This document shows positions 15,386 to 23,072 of a stretch of DNA of 33,989 bases, in pieces. Below the pieces are notes generated by a model. The model was not told the origin of the DNA. It saw only the letters and a program-made list of their open reading frames with translations, and searched no databases. The DNA is from a virus: IMG/VR virus record IMGVR_UViG_3300031772_000154, positions 1 to 33,989 of that record; one strand, written 5' to 3'. Made by a program: the position numbers and the translations under genes. Every line of letters begins with the position of its first letter. Position 1 is the stretch's first letter.

Positions 15386-15723
15386 TTTTCGTTGTCGGCC
15401 ATCGACAACCCAACAAACTCCTTGAAGTCGTCGGAGTCGGTGAGACCATCAGGGAAGAACGACCAGCGATCGAACTGCCGTTTCCAATCGTCTCCCGTGG
15501 GGTACACGCAAAGCGCCGTGATGAGCTTCACGTTCGCGAGTGGCTTCTTTGCCGGGTCGCTCACCATGGCCTTGTAGGCTTGCGTCTCTTGGAACGTGGG
15601 CCGTCTTATAACGGCCAGCCACGGGGACTTGGGCTTGCCTCGAAATGCAAACACGTCGTCGTGCTGGGCGTCCAGCTTAGCTAGGTCTTCGTCTGAGATC
15701 TCGAGCGGTACATACTTCGACAT
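15382..15723 (-). CDS. Tail assembly chaperone, 113 aa
   Basis: Position between tube and tape measure defines it as the chaperone that coats the tape measure before tube polymerisation. The acidic helical sequence (PLEISDEDLAKLDAQHDDVFAFRGKPKSPWLAVIRRPTFQETQAYKAMVSD...WSFFPDGLTDSDDFKEFVG) fits this group. It starts at ATG 15723 with a perfect AGGAGG 7 bases upstream, and that AGGAGG is locked in a 7-bp hairpin (15731-15749). The 3' end is a candidate frameshift site. Confidence 0.75.
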   Translation of the reverse strand: MSKYVPLEISDEDLAKLDAQHDDVFAFRGKPKSPWLAVIRRPTFQETQAYKAMVSDPAKKPLANVKLITALCVYPTGDDWKRQFDRWSFFPDGLTDSDDFKEFVGLSMADNEK

Positions 15724-15730
15724 GGGCGGT

Positions 15731-15749
15731 CCTCCTAGAAATTAGGAGG
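15731..15749 (-). promoter_or_regulatory. Hairpin that sequesters the chaperone Shine-Dalgarno
   Basis: On the mRNA strand CCTCCTA pairs perfectly with TAGGAGG around an ATTTC loop. The right arm contains the only Shine-Dalgarno of the chaperone gene, 7 bases before its ATG. This is seen directly; a role in limiting or timing chaperone translation is inference. Confidence 0.65.
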
Positions 15750-15781
15750 GCGGTTCACGGGCCATCGCTCGCGCCGCCCAA

Positions 15782-15801
15782 GGTGGGGACGTCTCCCCGC
15801 C
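15782..15801 (-). promoter_or_regulatory. GC-rich hairpin just after the tube gene
   Basis: GGCGGGGA-GACG-TCCCCACC forms an 8-bp stem with one G-U pair and a 4-base loop, starting about 10 bases after the tube stop codon. No T-tract follows, so it is not a clear intrinsic terminator. It could stabilise the upstream mRNA end or attenuate transcription, which would suit a high tube-to-chaperone ratio. Confidence 0.45.
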
Positions 15802-15810
15802 AAACTTTGA

Positions 15811-16290
15811 TCAGGCCTCTGGAGAGATCATTGGGATCTCGAGGTCCTCAACTCCGGCCATCAAGATCTTGAGCGGCGCGAGGTCAAGCTTGCGCATGAG
15901 AGGGTCTGGCCCCTGAGAGTTTGAAGCATCATCGTCATCGATGGTGCATCCCAAGATCTCGTCCGTTACCGTCTCGAAGCCGCTCTCACCGTAGGTAACG
16001 AGCGTGGTGAAGATCTTGTCACCGTACCCGGGACCAATCTCCGCGACGAGCAAACGATACTCCGCAAGCGGCATCTCGACGCTCGCCTTGTACTCGTTCT
16101 CTCCACGGGTCTTTGCGATCGGATCCGGATGGTTCCCTCGAACCATCCCACGCGATCGGGTCCGACCATAGTTGATGCTCTTGCAAAACATCTGGACGGT
16201 CTTGCCGCCATCAAGTTGGTACTTGAGGGTGATGCTTGCGAAACCGTGGCGGAATCCGCGGATCAAAGGATAGATGAGCTGGTCAGCCAA
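15811..16290 (-). CDS. Tail tube protein, 159 aa
   Basis: The inner tube subunit of the contractile tail. It is encoded directly after the sheath, has the usual length, and shows a beta-rich pattern (RHGFASITLKYQLDGGKTVQMFCKSINYGRTRSRGMVRGNHPDPIAKTRGENEYKASVEMPLAEYRLLV...TVTDEILGCTIDDDDASN). The GNHPDPIAKTRGENEYKAS segment resembles the conserved loop and strand of many phage tube proteins. The initiation codon appears to be TTG at 16290, with GAGG about 11 bases upstream inside the 33-aa ORF. No better in-frame ATG is available before the conserved region. Confidence 0.8.
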   Translation of the reverse strand: MADQLIYPLIRGFRHGFASITLKYQLDGGKTVQMFCKSINYGRTRSRGMVRGNHPDPIAKTRGENEYKASVEMPLAEYRLLVAEIGPGYGDKIFTTLVTYGESGFETVTDEILGCTIDDDDASNSQGPDPLMRKLDLAPLKILMAGVEDLEIPMISPEA

Positions 16291-16291
16291 T

Positions 16292-16393
16292 TTACGCGAG
16301 CCTCATTGCGTAGTGACGATTGACCATCGACAGAGGGCCACGCTTACCCTTGACGAAGTTGCATGATCCACATGCGGGAGTCAGCGGAGCCAT
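16292..16393 (-). CDS. Small CxxC peptide between sheath and tube, 33 aa
   Basis: MAPLTPACGSCNFVKGKRGPLSMVNRHYAMRLA fills the gap between sheath and tube, starting about 1 base after the sheath stop (TGATATGG context) and ending 1 base before the TTG of the tube. The CGSC motif and basic character suggest a zinc knuckle or just a coupling peptide. Its translation would carry ribosomes to the weak TTG start of the tube. Too short for automatic calls; no family is recognised. Confidence 0.4.
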   Translation of the reverse strand: MAPLTPACGSCNFVKGKRGPLSMVNRHYAMRLA

Positions 16394-16394
16394 A

Positions 16395-17873
16395 TCAGCC
16401 TCCCGTCACATTTCCGAACCCAACGGTTCCGTCGATTTCGAGGATGTATCCACGACTGAAAAGCGTGGCCGCAAACTTCACAATGCTTGTGGTCCGAACG
16501 TTGTTCGTGCGATCGATCGCGTACGAGAAGTTTGAGATCATGTTCTTGGCCACCATCTGATCACGAAGAACACCGCGCGCCACCGACTCAATACCTTGCG
16601 CAGCGATCTCGTTGATCGTGCCGTTGTCATTGAGCTGAATGTCCTGGTTGATGTTCTCTTCTCCGGTCTGTTGAAGAAGCGAGCACCCAATGTCCATCAC
16701 GTTGCCCAGTGGCAGCAACGTGAACACGGAACCAGTCGGGCTCATCAGGTTAGGGTTCACGACAAAGAACCCAGGCTTGCCCTTCCGATTGCGGAAAGAA
16801 CAGAACTTGGCCGCGTCCAATGACGGAGAAAGAAGCTCGTCGTGGTAAAGGAAGCCGTCACCCGGGTCATTCGTGGGATCCACCACGATCTGAGCAAGCG
16901 CCCCGTCGCTTACGCGACCCGCATGGTTCTGCGGCCGAAGCGTCACCTGACGTGCAGCAAGAGCCCACGCACCAGGACGACGGTAAAGGGGCAGTCCAGC
17001 CGCCGCGATCGGGTACTGACCGGGGATGTTGTAGTGACCGGCTGATGCGAGGATGCGCTTGGCCGACACCGCAGAGAAGTCCAGCGCGATGGCCGCGGAC
17101 CATGCCGCCTCCGTCTCGCCAGCCCCCGCCCACACCACCGGGAGCGCCGCATCCCGCGCCGAGATGATCGCGCGCGTAAAGGTCTTCGTGACCACCATCG
17201 TGTCAAGATAGCCCTGGATTGCGGAAGCATCGGCGCCCGACCTAACGCCCGTGATGTGCATCGAGCCCCAGCCCGTGATCGAGTAGGGCGACGCTTCGAG
17301 TGCAACCAGGCAGGCCTGGATACTGGCGTTGGAGGCCAGCGGCTCCGTGCAAGAGAACGTCGCAGTGCCCGCAAGGAGAAGCGTGCCGGCCGCAAAGTTG
17401 AGCGTGAGCCCCGTCCCGACGATGGCGTAAAGCACCGCGGTACCAAGCGCGATCTCGGGACCATACGTCCGGCCTGCATCTACCGAGAGCTTGAGCCGAA
17501 TGCCGGTCACTCCGATGGTGCCTCCCGCCGTGACAACCATTTTGACGAGGTAGGCGTCAAACGGGTTACCCGTTACCGTCACAACCGAGGTGCCAAGCGC
17601 CGTCGCTGTAACCGCAGACGCGGCGCCCGGCGTGGTGGTGGCGGCCTTCATAAAGAGGACCGTGCCGCCCGCTGCGATGGCGAGTGCTGCAGCCTCAACG
17701 CCAGGACCGGAGCCCACCGTGTTGGTTAGGGTGTTCGCGTTCCGTGTAGGAACGACCTGTGCAGCCACGCCACCGGAGCAAGCTCCAATGACAACCTGCA
17801 CGCTTGATGCGGGCACGACAACTACGCCGGCCCCACCATCGAGAATTGTCAGTTCAACATCGCCCGTTGTCAT
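16395..17873 (-). CDS. Tail sheath protein (DUF2586-like), 492 aa
   Basis: The contractile sheath subunit. Length and position before the tube fit. The N-terminus VELTILDGGAGVVVVPASSVQVVIGACSGGVAAQVVPTRN is like sheath domain I starts. The C-terminal domain contains LSPSLDAAKFCSFRNRKGKPGFFVVNPNLMSPTGSVFTLLPLGNVMDIGC and a final strand SRGYILEIDGTVGFGNVTGG, with the domain order of DUF2586-type sheaths, which are Mu gpL/T4 gp18 relatives. It is the first gene of the evenly coded block; the gene upstream has the skewed codon style. Confidence 0.75.
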   Translation of the reverse strand: MTTGDVELTILDGGAGVVVVPASSVQVVIGACSGGVAAQVVPTRNANTLTNTVGSGPGVEAAALAIAAGGTVLFMKAATTTPGAASAVTATALGTSVVTVTGNPFDAYLVKMVVTAGGTIGVTGIRLKLSVDAGRTYGPEIALGTAVLYAIVGTGLTLNFAAGTLLLAGTATFSCTEPLASNASIQACLVALEASPYSITGWGSMHITGVRSGADASAIQGYLDTMVVTKTFTRAIISARDAALPVVWAGAGETEAAWSAAIALDFSAVSAKRILASAGHYNIPGQYPIAAAGLPLYRRPGAWALAARQVTLRPQNHAGRVSDGALAQIVVDPTNDPGDGFLYHDELLSPSLDAAKFCSFRNRKGKPGFFVVNPNLMSPTGSVFTLLPLGNVMDIGCSLLQQTGEENINQDIQLNDNGTINEIAAQGIESVARGVLRDQMVAKNMISNFSYAIDRTNNVRTTSIVKFAATLFSRGYILEIDGTVGFGNVTGG

Positions 17874-17883
17874 GGTCTAGCCC

Positions 17884-18540
17884 TCAGTCGCATCCTGGTT
17901 CCGTTGCGCCTGCACCCGTCCCGATGATGAGGCGGTCTGTACCCTCCGCGACAACTCCCGGCAGCGCGTAACCTTCCTCGACGACCGCGGAGATCTCCGC
18001 GGCGGTCCGGTTCGGAAGGGCGTAGGGAACGAGATCGCTCATTACGGGCGTGAAGAACGTTACACCGAAAACGAACTCGCGTCCGTCTCGATTCACGTTC
18101 GACGATTCAGTGAACTTGCCCGACTCTTCGATCGCGAAGGCGCCAGGCATGAGCGCCTGAAGTGACGAGCGAACTTGATGGTAGAGGGCGCGCGTCACGT
18201 CGTAATCGTCGACGGGATCCGACGTGCCCGCGGCGCCCCAGCATCGAACATCGAACTCGATATCTTCGGCGGCGATGGTTCGGAGCGCGCCTTGATTGCG
18301 ACGTTCGAGCGTCGAGAGCGAGGCGGACGCTGACGCGTAATCGGAGGCGGAGAACTTCGATCCTTTCGGCTCGAAGATGATCCGCGGCGGCGACGTGTTC
18401 TCGAAGTTCGCAGCGGTCCCGACGAGGATCTTCCCCGCGTTGCCCGACGCGTCGGGCGTCAACGGCGGATAGCTCGCGGCGGCGAGTTTCGCGACGACGT
18501 CTTCGGAGATCGCCGCGATGATGGTAGCGAGCGCGCCCAC
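17884..18540 (-). CDS. Tail terminator-like/neck protein, 218 aa
   Basis: It lies between the gpG-type morphogenesis protein and the sheath, the usual slot of the tail terminator. It starts with a helix (ALATIIAAISEDVVAKLAAASYPPL) and a strand (RIIFEPKGSKFSASDY), then EDIEFDVRCWGAAGTSDPVDDYDVTRALYHQVRSSLQAL, the pattern of terminator proteins (beta sheet flanked by a helix). The C-terminus is long and glycine/alanine-rich. The GTG at 18540 overlaps the upstream stop by one base (TAGTG). It is the last gene with the skewed TCG/GCG-rich codon style before the mosaic junction. Confidence 0.6.
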   Translation of the reverse strand: MGALATIIAAISEDVVAKLAAASYPPLTPDASGNAGKILVGTAANFENTSPPRIIFEPKGSKFSASDYASASASLSTLERRNQGALRTIAAEDIEFDVRCWGAAGTSDPVDDYDVTRALYHQVRSSLQALMPGAFAIEESGKFTESSNVNRDGREFVFGVTFFTPVMSDLVPYALPNRTAAEISAVVEEGYALPGVVAEGTDRLIIGTGAGATEPGCD

Positions 18541-18953
18541 TACTTCAGCGCCTTCCCGAACTCGTCATCGAGGGCAGACTGAATCGCCTTCGACCATGCG
18601 GGCGGAAGCGCGGAACCGTCGGGCATGATCTTACGCGCGACCATATTCTTCGTTCCGCTTTGATGAAACGATCCGTAATCGAGCGAAGTGATCTCGACGC
18701 CCGCGCCGCCCCTCGGTTTCGCGACGGTCGCGGCGGAGAGGGCGTCGGTCCGTCGAAGGATGCGCGCGTCGCCGCGCTTGCGGCGAACCGTTTGCGGAAG
18801 CAAAGGCTTCCACGGGTTGCCGTACGCGTTCGACCCGCTATCGAACTCTTCGCGCAACGCGTCCGTGATCTCGTCGGCGACCGCGGCGGCGATGCGTGAA
18901 GGGATCTTCGCAAGCTGAGCGAGGCGATCCGCAAGATCGCGCGCGCCCGCCAT
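18540..18953 (-). CDS. Virion morphogenesis protein, Mu gpG-like, 137 aa
   Basis: The length and motif pattern match the phage virion morphogenesis (gpG/HK97 gp10-like) family: an N-terminal helix (ARDLADRLAQLAKIPSRIAAAVADEITDALREEFDSG), then GNPWKPLLPQTVRRKRGDARILRRTDAL and the hallmark YGSFHQSGTKNMVARKIMPDG near the C-terminus. It acts at head-tail joining. ATG 18953 overlaps the preceding TGA (TGATG). A TTG one codon upstream is less likely. Confidence 0.8.
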   Translation of the reverse strand: MAGARDLADRLAQLAKIPSRIAAAVADEITDALREEFDSGSNAYGNPWKPLLPQTVRRKRGDARILRRTDALSAATVAKPRGGAGVEITSLDYGSFHQSGTKNMVARKIMPDGSALPPAWSKAIQSALDDEFGKALK

Positions 18954-19372
18954 CAAGAGTCACTGCCCGGATACCAACCTTGAAGCGCCTTCGACACGAC
19001 GAGGGGCGCGTCGTAACTCGGATCGCCGCCTCCCGATTCGATCACGTTCGGATGCGCGCGTTGTCGTTCAACGTCGTTGAACCACGCGAGCGCCATCTGT
19101 CCGCGCGCCGCGATGTTCACGTCGGCGGCGGCGCTCGGGTTGTACCCGCGGATCATGAGAATGTCCCATGCCGCGAGCATGCACACGTTCTGAACGAGCG
19201 ACGCGGGGAACGGCGCGACGAGAGGCAAGCGATAGCGCGCGCGAAACTTGTCGTCGGCGAAGTCGTTGCGCGCGTCGAGAACGCGTTGCTGAGTGCCGAC
19301 CGATACCGATCCCATAGCGACGAGCGGAAGGCCCAACGCGTAGAGATCGGTAAGGGTCGCGTATGCACTCAT
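18953..19372 (-). CDS. DUF1320 (Mu gp36-like) head completion protein, 139 aa
   Basis: Typical start MSAYATLTDLYALGLPLVAM and the helical core VLDARNDFADDKFRARYRLPLVAPFPASLVQNVCMLAAWDILMIRGYNP followed by AALAWF-like DVERQRAHPNV. These are hallmarks of DUF1320, a connector-like protein that attaches below the portal. It follows the major capsid gene, as in Mu-type heads. Confidence 0.85.
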   Translation of the reverse strand: MSAYATLTDLYALGLPLVAMGSVSVGTQQRVLDARNDFADDKFRARYRLPLVAPFPASLVQNVCMLAAWDILMIRGYNPSAAADVNIAARGQMALAWFNDVERQRAHPNVIESGGGDPSYDAPLVVSKALQGWYPGSDS

Positions 19373-19385
19373 GACGGTTCAGCGA

Positions 19386-20312
19386 TCAGGGCTTCGAGCG
19401 AAGCGCCTTGAACCACAACGTCACGTCGTACGCCGAACGGGAGTCGACGCCGAAGATGTAGTTCTTGTTCCAGAACACGTTCGGATCGGTCGGGTTGTTC
19501 AGGTAGACGAAGTTCGCCGCCTGGCGTTCCTGAACGACGAAGGGCTTGATCAGTCCCGAGTCGTCGAGGAGGTACCACGCGGTCGGCTCGCTTTCGAGTT
19601 CGTCGATCACGAGGACCTTCGCCGAACCCTTCAACGTGTTCGTCTGACCGCCAACCTGAGTCTGACCGCCGAAGAGCGCGGGAGCGATCATGTCGCCCGC
19701 CGTAATGTTGACCGCCGCCTCTTCGAGCGAGGGCGGAACGACGAGAAGGGAACCGCGCGAACCGAGCGGCTGTCCGTCGCGACCGTTCCACGAACGCATC
19801 TTCGCGCGCGCCGCCGAGAAGTTCGAAGGCGTGAGAGCGAGCGAGAGGAGGTTCGATTGCGCCGCGCTCGCGGCGTTGTCGATGTCCGTGAGGTGAGAGA
19901 CGCTGAAGAAGTTCACGTTGTCGAACCCGACGGTCGTGATGCCCGCCTGGATCAGCGTCGCAAGCTGCTGATCGTGAAGCTTGCGCGCCTGCCATCCCAT
20001 GTTCTTCGCGATATTGGAATATAGACCGAGCTTGTCGTCGAGGAACTTGTTCCTCGGGATCGACTCGGTCAGTTCCCAGTCGAGGTTCGTCACGGAACGC
20101 GAACGCGTCGGCGCGTTCTGAACCGTGCGAGGTCCGACCCACTGGCGCATCTTCGGAATGCGATCCATCCAACCGTAGGTTTCGAGTTCCGTGTCGCTCG
20201 GGACGAACATCGCGACCGACGGCGCCCACGGTTCGGGCATTGCGTAGCCCTGATCGTAGGACGTGTGGAGTCCCGTGAAGAAGATCTGAAGAGCGGAGGG
20301 AGTGAGATCCAT
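19386..20312 (-). CDS. Major capsid protein, Mu gpT-like, 308 aa
   Basis: A HK97-fold shell protein of the Mu gpT group. Its markers are the N-terminal ALQIFFTGLHTSYDQGYAMPEPWAPSVAMFVPSDTELETYGWMDRIPKMRQWVG (the gpT signature with TYGW and the P-x-x-R-x-W block), IPRNKFLDDKLGLYSNIAKNMGWQARKLHDQQLATLI, and the C-terminal LIKPFVVQERQAANFVYLNN...DPNVFWNKNYIFGVDSRSAYDVTLWFKALRS. The length is typical of gpT. It starts at ATG 20312, 15 bases after the decoration gene. Codon use is strongly skewed, as expected of a highly expressed gene in this block. Confidence 0.9.
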   Translation of the reverse strand: MDLTPSALQIFFTGLHTSYDQGYAMPEPWAPSVAMFVPSDTELETYGWMDRIPKMRQWVGPRTVQNAPTRSRSVTNLDWELTESIPRNKFLDDKLGLYSNIAKNMGWQARKLHDQQLATLIQAGITTVGFDNVNFFSVSHLTDIDNAASAAQSNLLSLALTPSNFSAARAKMRSWNGRDGQPLGSRGSLLVVPPSLEEAAVNITAGDMIAPALFGGQTQVGGQTNTLKGSAKVLVIDELESEPTAWYLLDDSGLIKPFVVQERQAANFVYLNNPTDPNVFWNKNYIFGVDSRSAYDVTLWFKALRSKP

Positions 20313-20327
20313 TGTTCAGGTCTTTCT

Positions 20328-21413
20328 TCAGCGGTTCGTGATCGTGATGTGGAGCGTCGAGATATCGGCGACGTTGATCGTGCCGGCGGCGACGCAAGCA
20401 ATGATCGGGAGCGACGCCGTGCCGAGCGCGCCCGCCGTCGGGTTGCCGTTGCACGCGTAGCCGTTAACGGTGAGCGTACACGTGTTTGCGGTGGAGCGAG
20501 TGATCGCGACGCCGGTCTTCGTGGCGGAGAGGATCGGGACGCTCGCGAGAGTGAGTGTTCCCGCGACGAGCGCCTGAGTGATCGTGACCGACTCGGGCAT
20601 GAACGCTGGAGAGTTCGTACCCATGGTTCCAGCCGCACTGTTGAACCACTGAGTGTGAGCGAAGACGTCGCCCTCGCCGATCGCGATCTCGAACTCGTCC
20701 TTTAGGAAGACGTAGCCGAGGGGCATGGGCGCAAGGCGCGTGAGGGGCGCGGTTCCCGCGATCGTTCCCACGAGGTAGAGACCGTTCTCCGCGGGCGCCG
20801 TCTGCGCGACGAGAAGCACGATGTCGCCGGCAACAGCAAGCACGTTGTCGTTCAGTGCGGTGTTTGCCGCGACGACGTACGCGCCGAGAGCCGCGACGTT
20901 GCCGTTGATCACGTTGCGTGCGCGAACTTGCTTCACCGTGTTCGTCGGTCCGACGACGTCGTCGGGAAGATCCCAGAGTGAAGGCTCGCCGAGACCGACC
21001 TTCGCCTGAGTCCCGTCGAGACCGTAGAACTTGCCCGCGGCAGGACGAAGACCCGCGCCGTCGGTCAGGTTTACCGTGTTATCGTCGGAGGCATAGACGA
21101 TCCGCCCGACGTGCGCGGCGGTCAGGGCGTCGGCGCCCGATCCATTCTGGTACGAGAACACGCCAGGCATGACGTCGATCGTGAGTGCTCCAGCGGCTCC
21201 GGTGTTTGCCACCGTCTTTTCTGCGCGACCCCAGATCTTGATCACGGTCGAAGCGGACGCGGGAACGGCGTTGCCCGCTGCGTCGGTTCCGACCATCGCG
21301 CCCGCGAAGATCGTCGTCGCGGCGGCGACGGGGAAGTTCAGCGCGCAGAGGGCGGAAGGCGTGATCGGTCCGGCGATCTGGCGCGTGTCACGGAATGCGG
21401 CAAGGGCAGTCAT
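20328..21413 (-). CDS. Head decoration-like protein fused to a beta-rich C-terminal region, 361 aa
   Basis: The N-terminal ~130 residues have the layout of decoration proteins next to Mu-type capsids: FPVAAATTIFAGAMVGTDAAGNAVPASAS and VIKIWGRAEKTVANTGAAG, then LTIDVMPGVFSYQNGSGADALTAAHVGRIVYASDDNTVNLTDG. The rest (about 230 residues) is an extra beta-rich part including VLLVAQTAPAENGLYLVG and PESVTITQALVAGTLTLAS, with two cysteines near the end. Ordinary proteins of this type are far shorter, so the C-terminus may be a surface-displayed addition. It lies between the protease/scaffold and the capsid. Confidence 0.65.
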   Translation of the reverse strand: MTALAAFRDTRQIAGPITPSALCALNFPVAAATTIFAGAMVGTDAAGNAVPASASTVIKIWGRAEKTVANTGAAGALTIDVMPGVFSYQNGSGADALTAAHVGRIVYASDDNTVNLTDGAGLRPAAGKFYGLDGTQAKVGLGEPSLWDLPDDVVGPTNTVKQVRARNVINGNVAALGAYVVAANTALNDNVLAVAGDIVLLVAQTAPAENGLYLVGTIAGTAPLTRLAPMPLGYVFLKDEFEIAIGEGDVFAHTQWFNSAAGTMGTNSPAFMPESVTITQALVAGTLTLASVPILSATKTGVAITRSTANTCTLTVNGYACNGNPTAGALGTASLPIIACVAAGTINVADISTLHITITNR

Positions 21414-21416
21414 TGT

Positions 21417-22199
21417 TCAGCTAGCTCCGTTCAGGTTCGACGCCGACTTCTTCTGATTCATCTTCGCGAGCAACGCGGGAAAGTCTTTCTCCGCGTGACC
21501 TTGCTTCCGCCAGATCTTCGCCATCTCCGCCGTAACGGATCCCGGCATAGCGGACGCGTCGACCTTCGCCTCGACGTGCTCGTCGTCGGTCGTGTGGACC
21601 ATCTTCGGCGCGGCGTCGAGGTACGCCTTCAGCGATGCGGGAGTCTGACCGCGCGCCCATGCCTTCTGAGAGGGCGCGATCTTGCCCGCGCGAATGCCCG
21701 TCGCGACGAGCGCGGCGACCTTCGTACGTTCCGACTCGGCGCGAAGGGCGGCGACCTCGGCGGCGAGACCGCGCGACTTCTTCGACGACTGCCACGTCGC
21801 GTGAAGCGCGCCCATGACCTCGTCGATCGAGGTCTTGCCCGTGATGCGACGAGCGAGAGCGAGAAGACCCGCGCGAGTGTGCGCGCCGACGGAAGCCTTC
21901 GCCGCGTCCTCGCAGTCTTCCTCGTCGTCGCCCTCGTCTTCGCCCTCGTCGTCGTCGCCCTTATCGGGAAACGCCGCTTCCTCTTCCTCTTTGCCGTCGT
22001 CGACCTCCTCTTCGTGAGTGTCGGTCGTGACGGTCTTCGTCTTCGTGACCTTCGCGAGAACTTCCTCGGCGGCGAGAACGCGCGCGGCGGCGAGGGCGCG
22101 TTCGCCGTCGGTCTTTGATGCGGTCATCGCCGCATTCGCGGCGGCGAGTGCCTTGTCGGCTTCGCTCTTTGCTTTCGCGGCGGCGATCTTTCCAGCCAT
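21417..22199 (-). CDS. Possible nested scaffold protein from an internal start, 260 aa
   Basis: In the protease reading frame an internal ATG at 22199 (MAGKIAAAKAKSEADKALAA) is preceded by AAGGA about 10 bases upstream. The product would be the alanine-rich, acidic, coiled-coil C-terminal part only. Lambda (C/Nu3) and Mu (I/Z) make their scaffolds this way. It is inference from composition and the ribosome-binding site. Confidence 0.45.
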   Translation of the reverse strand: MAGKIAAAKAKSEADKALAAANAAMTASKTDGERALAAARVLAAEEVLAKVTKTKTVTTDTHEEEVDDGKEEEEAAFPDKGDDDEGEDEGDDEEDCEDAAKASVGAHTRAGLLALARRITGKTSIDEVMGALHATWQSSKKSRGLAAEVAALRAESERTKVAALVATGIRAGKIAPSQKAWARGQTPASLKAYLDAAPKMVHTTDDEHVEAKVDASAMPGSVTAEMAKIWRKQGHAEKDFPALLAKMNQKKSASNLNGAS

Positions 22200-23072
22200 G
22201 ATCTCGGGTTCCTTATCTGCCGACCGTTCGGGAGGGCTGTTAGATGAGCTAAACTCATTCGTTGCAAACGTCAAGCAATCCGAAAACGACATAACTCCGT
22301 CGGCGAGTCCAGCGTCGACGGCGTCTTGACCCGTGAACGTTCCCGCCTCGAATCCCTTTACGGTTTCAACGGAAAGACCTCGACCCGCGGACACGAGTTC
22401 GAAGAACGACGCCGCGAGTTTTTCGACGACTCGGCGCGTCCGCTTGATCGCGCCGTCGGAAAGGGGAACGGCGGGATGACCGTCGGTCTTCTTCGTTCCG
22501 CTCGCGATGACCTCGACGCGAACGCCTTGCTTCTCGTTCATCGCGGTCACGTCGCACATTGCCGTGATCACGCCGATCGATCCGACGCCGCCCGATTCGG
22601 GAAGATAGACCTCGTCGCATACCATCGCGAGAGCGTACGCCGCCGAGTAACACGCCTCGTCGACGTACCCGATCACGGTCTTTCCGCTCTCCGACTTCAT
22701 GCGTTGCATGAGGGCGACGGTCTCGTTCAGACCCGCGCATTCGCCGCCTGGCGAATCGAACTTCAGGATGACCGCGCGAACGCCGCCGTCGTCGAGGCAC
22801 GACTTGAAGTCACTCGCGAGGTCTTCGTACGTTTGCCAGTAGGACCACCATGAGTCGCCGCCCTTGTGTTCGAGCGGTCCGTCGACGCAAAGGATCGCAA
22901 CGCCGTCGACGACCTTCGCGTTCCGAACCTCGTCGGCGGGCATGACGTCATAGCTCACGCCGATCGCCTCGGGATGGATCGCGAGAGGCGTCGCACGCTT
23001 CGACGAGCCATCGGCGAAGATCGCGGTCGCGGGTCGAACCTTGCTCATGCTTCGCACGCTAGCTCGATTCAC
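21417..23072 (-). CDS. S49 (SppA-like) head maturation protease with C-terminal scaffold, 551 aa
   Basis: The N-terminal ~270 residues are a serine protease of family S49. They include GVAILCVDGPLEHKGG, AVILKFDSPGGECAGLNETV, the nucleophile in DEACYSAAYALAMVCDEVYLP, GSIGVITA, and the candidate general-base Lys in RRVVEKLAASFFELVS, then AGTFTGQDAVDAGLADGV. The second half is a scaffold-like region: a KAKSEADKALAAANAAM helix, a long acidic run (EEEEAAFPDKGDDDEGEDEGDDEEDCED), then a Mu gpI-like tail (ALARRITGKTSIDEVMGAL). GTG 23072 overlaps the previous stop (GTGA); ATG 23048 is an alternative. Confidence 0.85.
   Translation of the reverse strand: MNRASVRSMSKVRPATAIFADGSSKRATPLAIHPEAIGVSYDVMPADEVRNAKVVDGVAILCVDGPLEHKGGDSWWSYWQTYEDLASDFKSCLDDGGVRAVILKFDSPGGECAGLNETVALMQRMKSESGKTVIGYVDEACYSAAYALAMVCDEVYLPESGGVGSIGVITAMCDVTAMNEKQGVRVEVIASGTKKTDGHPAVPLSDGAIKRTRRVVEKLAASFFELVSAGRGLSVETVKGFEAGTFTGQDAVDAGLADGVMSFSDCLTFATNEFSSSNSPPERSADKEPEIMAGKIAAAKAKSEADKALAAANAAMTASKTDGERALAAARVLAAEEVLAKVTKTKTVTTDTHEEEVDDGKEEEEAAFPDKGDDDEGEDEGDDEEDCEDAAKASVGAHTRAGLLALARRITGKTSIDEVMGALHATWQSSKKSRGLAAEVAALRAESERTKVAALVATGIRAGKIAPSQKAWARGQTPASLKAYLDAAPKMVHTTDDEHVEAKVDASAMPGSVTAEMAKIWRKQGHAEKDFPALLAKMNQKKSASNLNGAS

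Noticed and set aside
18949-18975. Operator-like TCCGGGCAGT before the gpG-like gene
   Set aside because: It encodes the C-terminal YPGSDS of the upstream gene, matches only ten bases and lacks the other elements.
19369-20454. Minus-strand ORF of 361 codons overlapping the major capsid gene
   Set aside because: It is the alternate frame of the capsid gene, with R/H-rich low-quality protein.
21111-22118. Long plus-strand ORF (335 codons) opposite the decoration and protease genes
   Set aside because: It mirrors the strong codon periodicity of the minus-strand genes, is arginine-rich and has no recognisable domain or ribosome-binding site.
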